Below are positions 24,859-36,390 of a stretch of DNA of 50,368 nucleotides, piece by piece. Positions within the stretch are counted from its first letter, which is position 1, and every line of letters starts with the position of its first letter. A program made the translations under genes and the position numbers. This DNA comes from Coleofasciculus sp. LEGE 07092 (lineage in GTDB: Bacteria > Cyanobacteriota > Cyanobacteriia > Cyanobacteriales > Coleofasciculaceae), in NCBI RefSeq assembly GCF_015207375.1, contig NZ_JADEWY010000034.1, positions 1 through 50,368 on the forward strand, in the 5' to 3' direction. The notes under the pieces were generated by a model. It was not told where the DNA came from and searched no databases. It worked only from the letters and a program-made list of their open reading frames with translations.

Positions 24859-25452
24859 AATAGTAATTCCTAGTGGCAATTTCCAGTGTCCGTCACAAAA
24901 TTCAAGAGAATTAGGATGCCTCAATCCCATTCCTTTGAACTAATATTTGGCAGGAGAAATGGTAGTTAAAAGAACCGACTTAATGCTTACTTTTTTAAAG
25001 TTAATCTTTATGTTTAAAAATGTCCATATATTTTCATGAAGTAGAGATGAAGAATTTATAGGGACTCCGTAAAATCAATGAAAAATTGACTCTGATGAGT
25101 CTAGCTTCTCGAATCATGCACGTTTGATTGTAAATAGCAACCCCAATCGGAAACATCAGGCGGAGAGATGGTGTCAAGTGGGTCAGGGTGATGAACCGAC
25201 TTAACAAAAAAACTAATTGAGGAGCCTCTTAACTTGAAAGAATTCCCTCTGAGCGTCAAAAAATAACGAGGTTGGCTGAAGTCCTTAGAGTCTATCTAAA
25301 ATGCTTACTAGGCGGGATTTAATCAAGTTCTGTAGTTCATCAGGGTAAACAACAGCCAATGCTAACAACCTTAAATAACGCCAATCACGGGTTAACTTCA
25401 ATCAAGTTGTCTCGTTCTAACCACATCAACTGCTTTAGTGTTTCACAAAGCT
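24859..25452. other. Non-coding region between divergent genes, with structured leader candidate
   Basis: No gene seen in this stretch of nearly 600 bases. AT-rich up to about 25110. From 25141 to 25300 there are several short stems, such as AAGTgGGT (25176-25183) with ACCgACTT (25195-25202), so it may hold the leader of the GH5 mRNA. Confidence 0.5.
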
Positions 25453-27516
25453 ATGTTTAGATTCCTCCTGCACCCCCTTTTGATTCGCTTTCAGCTCACC
25501 CGATCGCACAACGCGAACCGCCAGCAGAATCGGGAAGCATGGCAATATGCCTCTAGAGAAAGACGATTCCCTTTGAAACTGTATTCCAGACTACTTTGGT
25601 TTGGATTAGCCTTACTGTTGTCCTTACTGATGGGATTGGTTTTACCAAATCAAAGCCCTGTAACAGCAACTAGTTCAGCTATTACCATTCAAGTTCCCTT
25701 ATCTACCCGAAGGGCGAAAATTGTTGATGCTAAAGGTCAGCAAGTGTTGCTCCGAGGCGTGAACTGGTTTGGCATTGAAACAGAAATGCACGCCCCTCAC
25801 GGTTTGTGGGAACGGGATTACAAAGAGATGCTAGCCCAGATGAAAAACTTGGGCTACAACACAATTCGGCTTCCCTACTCCGTACAATCTCTGAGAGCTT
25901 CAGAAGTAACAGGCATCGACTACAGCATTGGCGTTAACTCTGAACTGGAGGGGAAATCGCCGTTGGAAGTTATGGATGCGATCATCCAAGAAGCCGATCG
26001 CCAAGGATTAATGATCCTGCTGGACTCTCACCGACTCAACGACCAACGCATTCCAGAATTATGGTACGGTGACGGCTTCACCGAGAAAGACTGGATTGAT
26101 ACTTGGACGATGCTGGCAAAGCGCTACAAAAATCAGCTCAATATTATTGGCGCAGACCTCAAAAACGAACCCCACGGTCGAGCGAGTTGGGGAACCAACA
26201 ACCTAGCGACCGACTGGCGACTGGCAGCCGAACGAGCAGGTAATGCAATTCTCGACATCAACCCCAATTGGTTAATTGTCGTTGAAGGTGTCGAAAATAA
26301 TGTCCCTGGTCAAAAGCTGGAAATTCATTGGATGGGTGCCAATTTAGAGGGAGTCGGACGCTTTCCAGTCCGGCTGTCGCGTCCTAACAAGGTCGTTTAT
26401 TCCCCTCACGAATACGGTGCTGGAGTTTTTGATCAACCTTGGTTTTCCGAACCCAGTTTTCCCAATAATCTTTCTAAGCGCTGGGAAATTGGATGGAACT
26501 ATATCGCCACGAAAGGAATTGCTCCCGTCTTTATTGGCGAATTCGGGGGTCGGCAAGTCGGCAAAAACTCCAAAGAAGGAATTTGGCAACGGAAATTAGT
26601 GGAGTTCGTCCGTCAAGAAGAGCTAGGTTTCGCCTACTGGAGTTGGAATCCTAACAGTGACGATACGGGTGGTATTTTATTAGATGACTGGCTAACCGTC
26701 GATGCTCCCAAGCAAGAACTGCTCCAAGGACTGCTGGTTGCAACTCGCTTTTCCCATACCCCAACGGCGGCGATTGTCAACCCCAAACCGCGTTCTTCCC
26801 CCATTGCGATCGCTCCCACGCCAAAACCCCAACCCCCTTCGACTATATCCCCTACAGCGCAACCCCAATTGAAAGTAGTCTCAAATATACGCTCCGATTG
26901 GCAGGACGGATTTTGCATGAGTCTACAGGTCATCAATCCAAGCAGTAGTAGTGTTCGTGATTGGCAGTTGCAATTCCAGATGAATCAAGCAACGATTAAT
27001 GAGAGTTGGAACGGTAACTTTAAGCGCCAAGGGTCACAATATACCGGGACTCCCTTAGATTGGGGACGGGTGATCGAACCCGGACAAAGCCGAGAGTTAG
27101 GATTCTGTGCCAATAAGCAGGGGTCTGACTACCAACCCCAGCAACTTTCTGCTGTTGCCATTAACTCAACCTCTAACAATCAACCCAGTGTAACGGTTCC
27201 GATAACAAGCCCACCTCAGTTAAAGGTGGCGTCTAACATCCATTCAGATTGGCAGGACGGATTTTGCCTGAGCCTGCAAGTCACCAATCAGGGCAATAAA
27301 AATGTTCGGGATTGGGAATTGCAGTTCCAGATGGATCAGGCGGCAATTCGTCAAAGTTGGAACGGTAAGTTTAAACCCCAAGGTTCTCAGTATACAGTCA
27401 CACCTCTAGATTGGGGGCGGGTTATTGCACCCGGACAAAGCCGCGAATTGGGATTTTGTGCTGACAAGCAGGGGTCTAATTACCAACCTCGGCAAGTAGC
27501 AGTATCGAGTCGTTAA
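25453..27516 (+). CDS. Glycoside hydrolase family 5 (cellulase-like) with two CBM2-like modules
   Basis: A protein of 687 residues. A membrane helix at about residues 45-65 (LLWFGLALLLSLLMGLVLP) acts as a signal anchor. Residues about 85-425 form a GH5 (beta/alpha)8 catalytic domain: VLLRGVNWFGIE near the start, general acid Glu 239 in LKNEPHG and nucleophile Glu 363 in FIGEFGG. After a Pro/Ser/Thr linker come two related modules of about 90 residues with CBM2-type features (SDWQDGFC-SLQV-N, V-DW-LQFQM, GQSRELGFC), each with a Cys pair. They bracket a second linker. Family 5 enzymes cleave beta-glucans such as cellulose. GTG at 25438 is an alternative start; neither has a clear ribosome-binding site. 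A 15-bp hairpin follows the stop. Confidence 0.93.
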   Translation: MFRFLLHPLLIRFQLTRSHNANRQQNREAWQYASRERRFPLKLYSRLLWFGLALLLSLLMGLVLPNQSPVTATSSAITIQVPLSTRRAKIVDAKGQQVLLRGVNWFGIETEMHAPHGLWERDYKEMLAQMKNLGYNTIRLPYSVQSLRASEVTGIDYSIGVNSELEGKSPLEVMDAIIQEADRQGLMILLDSHRLNDQRIPELWYGDGFTEKDWIDTWTMLAKRYKNQLNIIGADLKNEPHGRASWGTNNLATDWRLAAERAGNAILDINPNWLIVVEGVENNVPGQKLEIHWMGANLEGVGRFPVRLSRPNKVVYSPHEYGAGVFDQPWFSEPSFPNNLSKRWEIGWNYIATKGIAPVFIGEFGGRQVGKNSKEGIWQRKLVEFVRQEELGFAYWSWNPNSDDTGGILLDDWLTVDAPKQELLQGLLVATRFSHTPTAAIVNPKPRSSPIAIAPTPKPQPPSTISPTAQPQLKVVSNIRSDWQDGFCMSLQVINPSSSSVRDWQLQFQMNQATINESWNGNFKRQGSQYTGTPLDWGRVIEPGQSRELGFCANKQGSDYQPQQLSAVAINSTSNNQPSVTVPITSPPQLKVASNIHSDWQDGFCLSLQVTNQGNKNVRDWELQFQMDQAAIRQSWNGKFKPQGSQYTVTPLDWGRVIAPGQSRELGFCADKQGSNYQPRQVAVSSR

Positions 27517-27563
27517 TCTTGACGATAAAGGTGCAGAAGCCATACTACTCGGTTAACCTCACC

Positions 27564-27596
27564 CCCAACCCCTCTCCCCAAGGGAGAGGGGTTGGG
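27564..27596 (+). terminator. Strong hairpin after the GH5 gene
   Basis: CCCAACCCCTCTCCC (27564-27578) and GGGAGAGGGGTTGGG (27582-27596) make a perfect 15-bp stem with a 3-base loop, 47 bases past the GH5 stop and followed by CTTTCT. This GC-rich inverted sequence is also a common dispersed repeat in cyanobacteria, so it may be a repeat acting as a terminator. Confidence 0.65.
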
Positions 27597-27606
27597 CTTT
27601 CTAGGC

Positions 27607-27863
27607 ATCTGCTCACAAGTTTTGTCAGTCAGTCTATTGGCACCGAAAAATGCTTCACTGAGGTCTTTTTAGAACTGAGAGCGATCGCTGCTCACACCTG
27701 CACGGATATTGTCAAAGACTTCGATCGGCAACCCACCAGGATTTGCTTCTGTCTTCAACATCAGCGGTGGCACTGCACCTACCAGCGCAGCTTTCGCAAC
27801 ACGACTGGTGCCGTGGCGACCGATATAGCGAGTGACTTTACCACCGCCAAGCAAACTTTTAGA
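27607..27863 (-). pseudogene. Internal fragment of a chloroperoxidase-type alpha/beta hydrolase
   Basis: Reading leftward, the translation gives [20 protein letters not shown], then [20 protein letters not shown] and [14 protein letters not shown], followed by an in-frame TAA and then KDLSEAFFGANR in the same frame. These are diagnostic of cofactor-free haloperoxidase/esterase proteins (family pattern GHS-x-GGGEV-RYIGRHG, and DRSQFFKDLS-PFYGANR). The nucleophile Ser motif is degraded to KSLLGGG, the N-terminal third and the C-terminal half are missing, and a stop replaces one codon. So about 85 of roughly 275 residues survive. It is squeezed between the GH5 hairpin and the next minus-strand gene. 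Confidence 0.85.
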
Positions 27864-28335
27864 TGGGTAACTCAAAGAAGATGACGTACACTAAAAACCC
27901 AGAAACTATTCCGTATATCCGTGATAAGAAGGCTTTGAAACGCACACGCTCGTAAACTAACCAAACCGAAACGATAATAGAAGAGAAAAGAATCTCTGAT
28001 AAAGGAATTAGCGGGTTTTCAAAGAATTTAAGCATTAAGAATGCAATTGCCGTTAGAAAGGTGAAAATAATATAAGTACTCACGAGGGGAAATTCACCTT
28101 GGCGGGCATTGCCAGTCTTGACAAAAGAACTTAGAGATGCGGTAATAATTACGGGTAGCAGAGCGGCAAGTAAGCTTCTAAGTCCCATACCAATACCCAA
28201 AGAAAAAGATTGGATGATCAGGTAGCTTAAAGAACCTATTGTTATTGCAGCCGCAAAAGCAATTAAAACAAAATTAAAAATAGAGCGAGACAATTTTGAT
28301 ATTTTTTTATTGTCTTCACTGTGCCTTTTTTGCAT
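27859..28335 (-). CDS. Four-helix membrane protein, unknown
   Basis: 158 residues. A Lys/Arg/Ser-rich N-terminus ([18 protein letters not shown]) precedes four to five hydrophobic segments (about 20-42, 48-72, 88-105, 112-128, 138-155). No motif is recognised. It is AT-rich compared with its neighbours, which may indicate recent acquisition. Its last codons overlap the end of the hydrolase fragment. Transcription is leftward from the 28336-28581 gap, in which I see no other gene. Confidence 0.6.
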   Translation of the reverse strand: MQKRHSEDNKKISKLSRSIFNFVLIAFAAAITIGSLSYLIIQSFSLGIGMGLRSLLAALLPVIITASLSSFVKTGNARQGEFPLVSTYIIFTFLTAIAFLMLKFFENPLIPLSEILFSSIIVSVWLVYERVRFKAFLSRIYGIVSGFLVYVIFFELPI

Positions 28336-28581
28336 TTCTTTCTACCAACCAAGATAGATTGTTTAAATGGAATGGTTATTGAAGGTTTCCCTAAAAAAAA
28401 CTGAAATTCTGCTCCCTCATAATCATAAATGTAGCAAGATATCGGGTTTATCTCCTCTTTCTGGGGATAGAATCTGGTCGTCTACCCAACGATGACTAAA
28501 AATATCCATAGGAATTATGAATTAAAAACGCGCCTGAGTCGCCCCAGACGCATTTTATCAATATCAATTTACAAACTAAAT

Positions 28582-29532
28582 CTAACCACTGAGTGCCTCG
28601 GCACCGCCGACAACTTCCAGGATTTCCTGAGTAATAGACGCCTGCCGCGCCTTATTGTAAGACAACGTTAGGTTGCCAATCAGTTCTGTGGCGTTGTCAC
28701 TGGCGTTGTTCATTGCCGTCATCCGCGCTGCTAGTTCGCTTGCCGCTGATTCTTGCAATGCCCGCAGCAACTGGTTGTTCAGATACAACGGCAAAAGAGC
28801 ATCAAGAATTTGCACTGGATCTTGTTCAAAGATCATGTCACGAGGTAGGGGGCGATTTGTGGGTGTGACTTTCTCCCGTGTCACCTCGAATTCACCGCCA
28901 CGAGTTGTCAGCCGGAAGATTTCATCATCCTGGGCTTCTAGTCCTTGCGCCGTCAGAGGTAGCAGGGTTTGTACCACCGGACGAGAACTGATAAGCGAGA
29001 CAAATTTGGTGTAAACTAACTCAATCCGATCTACCGTTTCCGATAAAAATAGGGAGAGCAATTCGTCAGCAACCATCGATGCTTCTGTGGCTGTGGGAAT
29101 TTGCTCTAAACCCGTGTATTTGGCACTAATTGGCTGGTCACGGCGCTCAAAGTACTGGCTAGCTTTGCGTCCAATTAAGACATACTTGTAGTCAAGTCCT
29201 TCCTTTTGGAGTTCCTTGGCGCGGTTTTCGGCGCGGCGAATAACGTTGCTATTGTAACCGCCACACAAACCGCGATCGCCTGAAATAACCAACAAGCCTA
29301 CAGACTTGACGTCCCGCTGCTTGAGCAGAGGCAGGTCAACGTCTTCAAATTGTAGGCGGTTCTGCAAACCGTAGAGGACTTGAGCCAAACGATCAGCGAA
29401 GGGGCGGGTAGCCGTTACCTGTTCTTGGGCGCGACGTACTTTCGCCGCAGCTACGAGGCGCATCGCCTCCGTGATTTTCCTTGTATTTTTGACCGATTGA
29501 ATGCGATCGCGAATCGCTTTTAGATTGGGCAT
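28582..29532 (-). CDS. atpG: ATP synthase F1 gamma subunit
   Basis: 316 residues from ATG 29530-29532 ([20 protein letters not shown]), the conserved start of gamma; an upstream frame to 29583 is non-conserved. The N- and C-terminal helices form the rotating shaft ([17 protein letters not shown] and [20 protein letters not shown]). Residues about 195-230 contain the insertion found in cyanobacteria and chloroplasts that helps control ATP hydrolysis. The regulatory Cys pair of plant gamma is absent, as usual in cyanobacteria. Last gene of the operon, 80 bases after atpA. Confidence 0.96.
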   Translation of the reverse strand: MPNLKAIRDRIQSVKNTRKITEAMRLVAAAKVRRAQEQVTATRPFADRLAQVLYGLQNRLQFEDVDLPLLKQRDVKSVGLLVISGDRGLCGGYNSNVIRRAENRAKELQKEGLDYKYVLIGRKASQYFERRDQPISAKYTGLEQIPTATEASMVADELLSLFLSETVDRIELVYTKFVSLISSRPVVQTLLPLTAQGLEAQDDEIFRLTTRGGEFEVTREKVTPTNRPLPRDMIFEQDPVQILDALLPLYLNNQLLRALQESAASELAARMTAMNNASDNATELIGNLTLSYNKARQASITQEILEVVGGAEALSG

Positions 29533-29560
29533 AACCTGTTCATTGTTGATTGCTGATTGT

Positions 29561-29593
29561 TCATGGTTCATCGCCATCAGCAATGAACCATGA
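29561..29593. repeat. Hairpin between atpA and atpG
   Basis: TCATGGTTCAT (29561-29571) and ATGAACCATGA (29583-29593) form an 11-bp perfect stem with an 11-base loop, 29 bases upstream of the atpG start. Neighbouring TGATTGCTGATTG heptamer-like repeats extend it. Confidence 0.65.
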
Positions 29594-29612
29594 GCTATGA
29601 ACTAAGAACCAA

Positions 29613-31139
<1,527 letters not shown>

Positions 31140-31241
31140 TCAGTTGTTGGATTATTAGCTTCAGAACAAGCATTTATTTAGAATTCAGAATTTAGCAAGA
31201 AAGTTTTATCTTCCTGACTTCTGACTTCTGTACTTCTTTCT

Positions 31242-31799
31242 TTACGTTGCACTGTTCAGGCGTATGCCAATGCGACGGAGTTGCCCACGCAGGCTGGCAT
31301 CAATGACTTGAGAACCCACTTTCACAATCACACCACCAATTAAATCGGGTTCAATTGTTGTGTCGAGCTCAACTTGCTGGGCATTAGTCATCGCTATGAC
31401 TTTCTGGCGGACTGCCTGTTTTTGGTCATCGTTGAGTTCGACGGCGGAGGTTACTTCTGCTAGAACAGTTTGTTTTAACTTTCGCAAGAGAGCTTGGTAC
31501 TGCTTACAAACCCCTTCTAAAAAGAGAATGCGTCGCCGCTCGACCAGAATCTTTAAGAAGTTCACCATGTAAGGGTGTAGTTGGTCGCCAGCAATCTGTT
31601 GCAACACGGCTTTTTTGTCGTCGGCTTTGACGATGGGATTGCCGATAAACTCCTGAAATTCTGGTGATTCCCTAAAAAGATCGAGCAGGGCAGCCACATC
31701 TTCACCAAAGCGATCAACGAGGTTGTGTTCTTGACCCACAGACATCAGTGCTTCTGCATAGGGCTCGATCACCTCTGCACTTACTAAACTCCCTTTCAC
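31242..31799 (-). CDS. atpH: ATP synthase F1 delta subunit
   Basis: 185 residues. Delta links the F1 head to the b/b' stalk. AEVIEPYAEALMSVGQEHN at the start and VKVGSQVIDASLRGQLRRI at the end are the OSCP/delta signatures. The start overlaps the end of atpF by four bases (31796-31799), so translation is coupled. In some cyanobacterial naming schemes this gene is called atpD. Confidence 0.96.
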   Translation of the reverse strand: MKGSLVSAEVIEPYAEALMSVGQEHNLVDRFGEDVAALLDLFRESPEFQEFIGNPIVKADDKKAVLQQIAGDQLHPYMVNFLKILVERRRILFLEGVCKQYQALLRKLKQTVLAEVTSAVELNDDQKQAVRQKVIAMTNAQQVELDTTIEPDLIGGVIVKVGSQVIDASLRGQLRRIGIRLNSAT

Positions 31800-32362
31800 G
31801 ATCCACCTCCCATTAGAGCGATGCTGCGGTTAATTAATTGCTGCTGCGCCGATTGGTCTTGATCTAAGCGCCCTCTCAGTTGCGAATCGACTCGCTCCAT
31901 TGACATTGCTACAACTCGTTGCCGGAGTTGGGCGATCGCTCGTTCTCGTTCCGAGTTTAAATCTTGAACGGCTGATTCTTTCATCCGTTCAACATCTTTT
32001 GCGGCTGCTGCCAAAACGGATTCTCTAGCTGCCTTGGCGTTTTCTTCCCCCTTTGCCCGAATTCGTTCGGCTTCGGCTTGGGCTTGCGCCAACTTCTGCT
32101 GGGCATCTGCTAAAGATGCCGCCGCTTCCTTCTGGCGTTTTTCCGCTTCGCGAATTGCTTCTTCAATATCTGAGCGTCGTTGTGATAGGGTATTCCCTAA
32201 AAATTTTCGCCCAAAATAGAATAGCACCCCGATAACGATCGCCAAGTTGATCAGGTTGGTTTCTAAAATGTCAAAGTTCAGACCAAAACCACCTTCTGAA
32301 CTGCCTTCTGCCACAGCCTCTGCTGCTGTAGCTAGGATTGAGAAAGTACTCATAATAGCCAT
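31796..32362 (-). CDS. atpF: ATP synthase F0 b subunit
   Basis: 188 residues from ATG 32360-32362; a TTG two codons upstream and an ATG at 32351-32353 are alternatives. One N-terminal membrane helix (LINLAIVIGVLFYFGRKFLG) is followed by a long, highly charged helix (IEEAIREAEKRQKEAAASLA and beyond) that dimerises with b' to form the peripheral stalk. A 198-base gap with no gene separates it from the b' gene. Confidence 0.96.
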   Translation of the reverse strand: MAIMSTFSILATAAEAVAEGSSEGGFGLNFDILETNLINLAIVIGVLFYFGRKFLGNTLSQRRSDIEEAIREAEKRQKEAAASLADAQQKLAQAQAEAERIRAKGEENAKAARESVLAAAAKDVERMKESAVQDLNSERERAIAQLRQRVVAMSMERVDSQLRGRLDQDQSAQQQLINRSIALMGGGS

Positions 32363-32560
32363 ATACAACTGCCAAAATTGAGAACTGCCGAGCTGCTGTA
32401 CGTCTTAAATCCGCATAAATCTACAATGCTGGAATTCTGCCATTAGCCTTTCGGTTATCGGTCACTAAGTCCTGAACGACTAATAATAAATAACCGACAA
32501 AATCCCAGGGTTTAAATAGGCAAACCCGATGTTCCAAAGAAACGCCAGCTTTTGCTTGTC

Positions 32561-33055
32561 CTACTTAACCAACTCCGGACCCAAAAGTTTTTCCAAAATT
32601 TGGCGAGAGAGAGCATCCACTTCTTGTTCAAGAGATGCCATCGCCTCAGCTTTTTGCTGTTCGATCTCCTTTTGGGCTTGCTCTCGTTGAGCGATCGCTT
32701 CAGCTTGCGCATCAGCCATCTTCTGAGCAGCAATTTTCCGGGCATCCTCTTGGGCGGCTGCAATTGTCGATTGAGACTTACGGCGAGTTTCTGCTAGTTC
32801 TTGCTCGTATTGCCGTGCCAAGTTCTTGGCTTTATCCAAGCGTTCCCGTGCTTCTGTCTGGTTTTTGCGGATATAATCACCCCGTTCATCTATTGCCTTT
32901 CCGAGCGGCTTGTAGAATACTACATTCAACACCACTACTAAGATGACAAATTGCAGTGCCATCAAGGGTAGGGTGGCATCAAAATCAAACAAGCCCCCTT
33001 CTTTGGCTGCTTTTTCTACTGTTTCTACAGCTAGTAAAATCGTCGAGTGTATCAT
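32561..33055 (-). CDS. atpF': ATP synthase F0 b' subunit
   Basis: 164 residues. The second, diverged b-type stalk subunit of photosynthetic organisms (also called AtpG or AtpX). A membrane helix ([21 protein letters not shown]) leads into a long Glu/Lys/Gln coiled coil. ATG at 33053-33055 with AGGAG 5 bases upstream. Its presence beside atpF is itself a marker of a photosynthetic F-type synthase. Confidence 0.96.
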   Translation of the reverse strand: MIHSTILLAVETVEKAAKEGGLFDFDATLPLMALQFVILVVVLNVVFYKPLGKAIDERGDYIRKNQTEARERLDKAKNLARQYEQELAETRRKSQSTIAAAQEDARKIAAQKMADAQAEAIAQREQAQKEIEQQKAEAMASLEQEVDALSRQILEKLLGPELVK

Positions 33056-33205
33056 GATTCTCCTGTGGCTCCACAGCGCAAGAAAAGGTCAGCTTTTCAC
33101 TTGATATGGGGATGCCTTTTTACTCGGTTTGTCTCCTGGGTTGAGGTTATTTTTCAGCATTCAGGCTACTGAAATTCAGCGCCCGAATGCTGAGTCAATC
33201 AAGTG

Positions 33206-33472
<267 letters not shown>

Positions 33473-33578
33473 CTAACTAAACGACAACATGAAACTCCCA
33501 CCTGGAAAAATCCACTTAGAACAGCGGAATTTTTAGTTCGGATGAGAAATTTAATCTTTACCACTAGCGCCTGCCGCA

Positions 33579-34334
33579 TCATTCATGATGCTCTTCGCCA
33601 TGATCTTCCATGGCTTCACCGATATAGGCGGCAGCTAGGGTTGCAAAAATCAGCGCTTGAATGGCACTTGTGAACAAACCCAGTGCCATCACAGGTATCG
33701 GTACAAACAGCGGCACCAACAGCACCAACACTGCCACCACCAGTTCATCTGCCAGAATGTTGCCAAACAGACGGAAACTGAGTGATAGGGGTTTGGTAAA
33801 ATCTTCCAGAACCTTGAACGGCAGCAGAATGGGTGTCGGTTGAGCGTAACCCGCGAAGTACCCTAAACCTTTCTTGCTGAGACCTGCGTAGAAATACGCC
33901 AGGGAAGTCAGCAGGGCAAACGCTACTGTGGTGTTGATATCACTGGTTGGAGCCGCTAATTCACCTTCTGGTAGCTCAATGAGCTTCCAAGGTACGAGCG
34001 CTCCAGACCAATTTGCCACAAAAATGAATAGAAACAGAGTGCCAACGAAAGGCACCCATGGACGGTAGTCTTTCTCCCCAATCTGATTTTTCGCTAAATC
34101 CCGCAGAAATTCTAGGGCATATTCCATAAAATTTTGGATACCGCTAGGAATTCGCTGAACGTTGCGAGAGGCAGCAATCGAAGCCACCAGCAGAATGGCA
34201 ATGGCTACCCAGGAGGTAAGGAAAACCTGTCCGTGGACTTTTAAATTGCCAATATGCCAGTACAGATGCTGACCAACTTCTAATTCAGCAAGGGGGAAAG
34301 CATTTACAAGCGTTAAACCATCTATCATGTCCAT
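33579..34334 (-). CDS. atpB: ATP synthase F0 a subunit
   Basis: 251 residues from ATG 34332-34334, the usual family length; a frame extended to 34385 starts with TTG and a non-conserved stretch. [17 protein letters not shown] is the typical cyanobacterial start. The essential proton-channel Arg lies in [21 protein letters not shown] (read as two adjoining short motifs). Five membrane helices are visible. The His- and Glu-rich C-terminus (EDHGEEHHE) is notable. Confidence 0.96.
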   Translation of the reverse strand: MDMIDGLTLVNAFPLAELEVGQHLYWHIGNLKVHGQVFLTSWVAIAILLVASIAASRNVQRIPSGIQNFMEYALEFLRDLAKNQIGEKDYRPWVPFVGTLFLFIFVANWSGALVPWKLIELPEGELAAPTSDINTTVAFALLTSLAYFYAGLSKKGLGYFAGYAQPTPILLPFKVLEDFTKPLSLSFRLFGNILADELVVAVLVLLVPLFVPIPVMALGLFTSAIQALIFATLAAAYIGEAMEDHGEEHHE

Positions 34335-34391
34335 CCCGGAGATTTCCCCAGATATCTTCAAGCGTAAAAGCGGCTGACTTAACAACTGAGC

Positions 34392-34814
34392 CTACTTAGA
34401 TGTAGGAGACAGCGTGCTTTGCAGTATATAGACGATGACTGCAGCCTTATAAGTCAGAAATCCTAAAAAGATGGGCAAAATATGCAATTTTTGCCATTGA
34501 CTGGCAAGGACAATTAGCCCAATCAAAAGAGCAAACCGAGTAGAACTCGGACGCCTTTTTTGGGAACCTATCCGTTCAACATCTTTAGCCAACATTCTCA
34601 AGTAAACCACACCGGTGCACGCCCCGATCAAATAGTTCAAGGCAATATTTAGGGAGTAAAAGCTCCAGACAGAGACAAAGATCACCCCTGCCATTGTAAA
34701 TGTCACCAGCAACAACGTTCGTTGTAGTTGGTAATACTCCCGCATTGAGGAACTAGGTTGAGAGAGTTCCTCTTCGGTCGGTGTGGGTTGAAGAGAGTCG
34801 TCTGACGGGTTCAC
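34392..34814 (-). CDS. atpI: ATP synthase protein I
   Basis: 140 residues with four membrane helices, the first gene of the operon. AtpI helps assemble the c-ring. [18 protein letters not shown] and [20 protein letters not shown] match cyanobacterial AtpI. A polar N-terminus of 20 residues rich in Ser, Pro and Glu precedes the membrane part. The promoter should lie in 34815-34988, which also contains an STRR tract. Confidence 0.92.
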   Translation of the reverse strand: MNPSDDSLQPTPTEEELSQPSSSMREYYQLQRTLLLVTFTMAGVIFVSVWSFYSLNIALNYLIGACTGVVYLRMLAKDVERIGSQKRRPSSTRFALLIGLIVLASQWQKLHILPIFLGFLTYKAAVIVYILQSTLSPTSK

Positions 34815-34916
34815 GGGCAGCAGCCAAAGCTAGTCTATTAAAGTTGGCTCGATCGCATCTAGCCATAGGCAATCATACCATGTTGAAGTAACAATACTTA
34901 AAATATCGTTAATGTT

Positions 34917-34956
34917 GGAATGGGGAGTGGGGAGTGAGGAGTGGGGAATGGGGGAA
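34917..34956. repeat. STRR heptamers between atpI and larC
   Basis: GGAATGGGGAGTGGGGAGTG followed by AGGAGTGGGGAATGGGGG: five or six GGGGAGT-type units between the divergent atpI and larC genes. Confidence 0.8.
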
Positions 34957-34988
34957 TTTTCCTGCTTTTTTGAGTTGAAGGACTTGAT

Positions 34989-36278
34989 ATGCCAAAGTTA
35001 GCTTACCTGGATTGTCAGACAGGAATTGCGGGTGATATGTGCTTGGGGGCGCTCGTAGGGGCAGGTGTCCCTTTAGAGTATTTAATTGAAAAGCTCAAAG
35101 GACTGGGTATTGATGAGGAGTATCGGTTACGAGCCGAAAGTGTCCATCGCAACGGTCAGTTAGCCACGAAAGTTCATGTTGATCTGCTGGGTGAGGTAGA
35201 ACATGATCATCATCACTCCCAAGGACAGAACTCCCACGACCACAACCTTTCAGGTCACGCACCAACCCGACACCTGCCAGAAATTGAGGGAATGCTCAAA
35301 ATGGCGGGGTTGCCGCCACGGGTTTTGGATTGGAGTTTAGCGGTTTTTCGCAACCTAGCAGAAGCAGAAGGGGCAGTTCATGGTATTGCTCCAACTCAGG
35401 TGCATTTCCATGAAGTGGGAGCCACCGATGCCCTCATCGATATTGTCGGCACCTGTTTGGGTTTAGATTGGCTGGGGATTGACCAACTCTACTGTTCTGC
35501 CTTACCGACAGGGGGCGGTATTGTCCGAGCTGCTCACGGTCAGCTTCCCGTACCGGTACCGGCAGTCTTAAAATTGTGGGAATCCCGTCAGGTTCCTATT
35601 TACAGTAATGGGATTGAGCGGGAGCTCGTGACGCCAACCGGTGCGGCTCTTGCCGTTACTCTCGCGGTTAGCTTTGGTTCTCCACCCCCCATGAGCATCC
35701 AGAAAGTTGGTCAGGGTGCGGGTACTGCCCAGTTACCGATTCCTAATATCCTGCGACTCTGGATTGGTGAAGCATCAGAGGTTCAACTACCCGATAGCGG
35801 ACAACTGAACAATGACCCTTGCCAAGAAACCATCTGTGTGCTGGAAACTCAAATAGATGACTTAAGTCCTCAAGCCATCGGCTACGTGTTTGAAGTGTTG
35901 TTTAATGCGGGGGCGCTTGATGTTTTTACCCAAGCAGTCGGCATGAAAAAGTCTCGCCTGGGGATTTTGCTTACGGTTATCTGTCCGCCAGAAAAGGCAA
36001 CGGTTTGTGAAGATATTCTTTTTCGAGAAACGACTACGTTGGGTATTCGTCACTTTATCCAGCAGCGCACTGTTTTGGATCGAGAAATCCAAGAGGTTCA
36101 GACAGACTATGGCACAGTACGGGTGAAGGTAGCTAGCCGGACTCGTAGTGGCAAAAAAGCGATCGCTAATGTACAGCCAGAGTATGACGATTGTGCCGCG
36201 ATCGCACGGCATCACAACCTGTCTTGGCGGGAAGTGCATCAACTAGCGCTGGATACCTGGTATCGCCAGCATGGGTGA
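34989..36278 (+). CDS. larC: Nickel-pincer cofactor synthase LarC (DUF111)
   Basis: 429 residues. LarC inserts nickel into the pyridinium bis-thiocarboxylate precursor made by LarB and LarE, giving the Ni-pincer cofactor of lactate racemase and related enzymes. Typical segments: YLDCQTGIAGDMCLGALVGA at the start, HFHEVGATDALIDIVG, ALPTGGGIVRAAHG, PTGAA and ETQIDDLSPQAIGYV. A His-rich loop (residues about 73-90, DHHHSQGQNSHDHN) is probably a nickel-binding or storage segment. No CTG-based frameshift site splitting larC1 and larC2 is needed; the frame is continuous. larB and larE are not in the window. Confidence 0.92.
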   Translation: MPKLAYLDCQTGIAGDMCLGALVGAGVPLEYLIEKLKGLGIDEEYRLRAESVHRNGQLATKVHVDLLGEVEHDHHHSQGQNSHDHNLSGHAPTRHLPEIEGMLKMAGLPPRVLDWSLAVFRNLAEAEGAVHGIAPTQVHFHEVGATDALIDIVGTCLGLDWLGIDQLYCSALPTGGGIVRAAHGQLPVPVPAVLKLWESRQVPIYSNGIERELVTPTGAALAVTLAVSFGSPPPMSIQKVGQGAGTAQLPIPNILRLWIGEASEVQLPDSGQLNNDPCQETICVLETQIDDLSPQAIGYVFEVLFNAGALDVFTQAVGMKKSRLGILLTVICPPEKATVCEDILFRETTTLGIRHFIQQRTVLDREIQEVQTDYGTVRVKVASRTRSGKKAIANVQPEYDDCAAIARHHNLSWREVHQLALDTWYRQHG

Positions 36279-36390
36279 AGGGTGTGGGTTGGGTAGAGAT
36301 TCCTACGCTAAGATGAGGACTATCTTCAGTCCTGAGTCCTTCGGGATGTTCTAAATAAGCAAGCTGTCGTACTAATGATTAGGAGAAACC

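Noticed and set aside
27519..27884. 121-residue plus-strand frame after GH5
   Set aside because: It reads through the terminator-like hairpin and the antisense of the hydrolase fragment.
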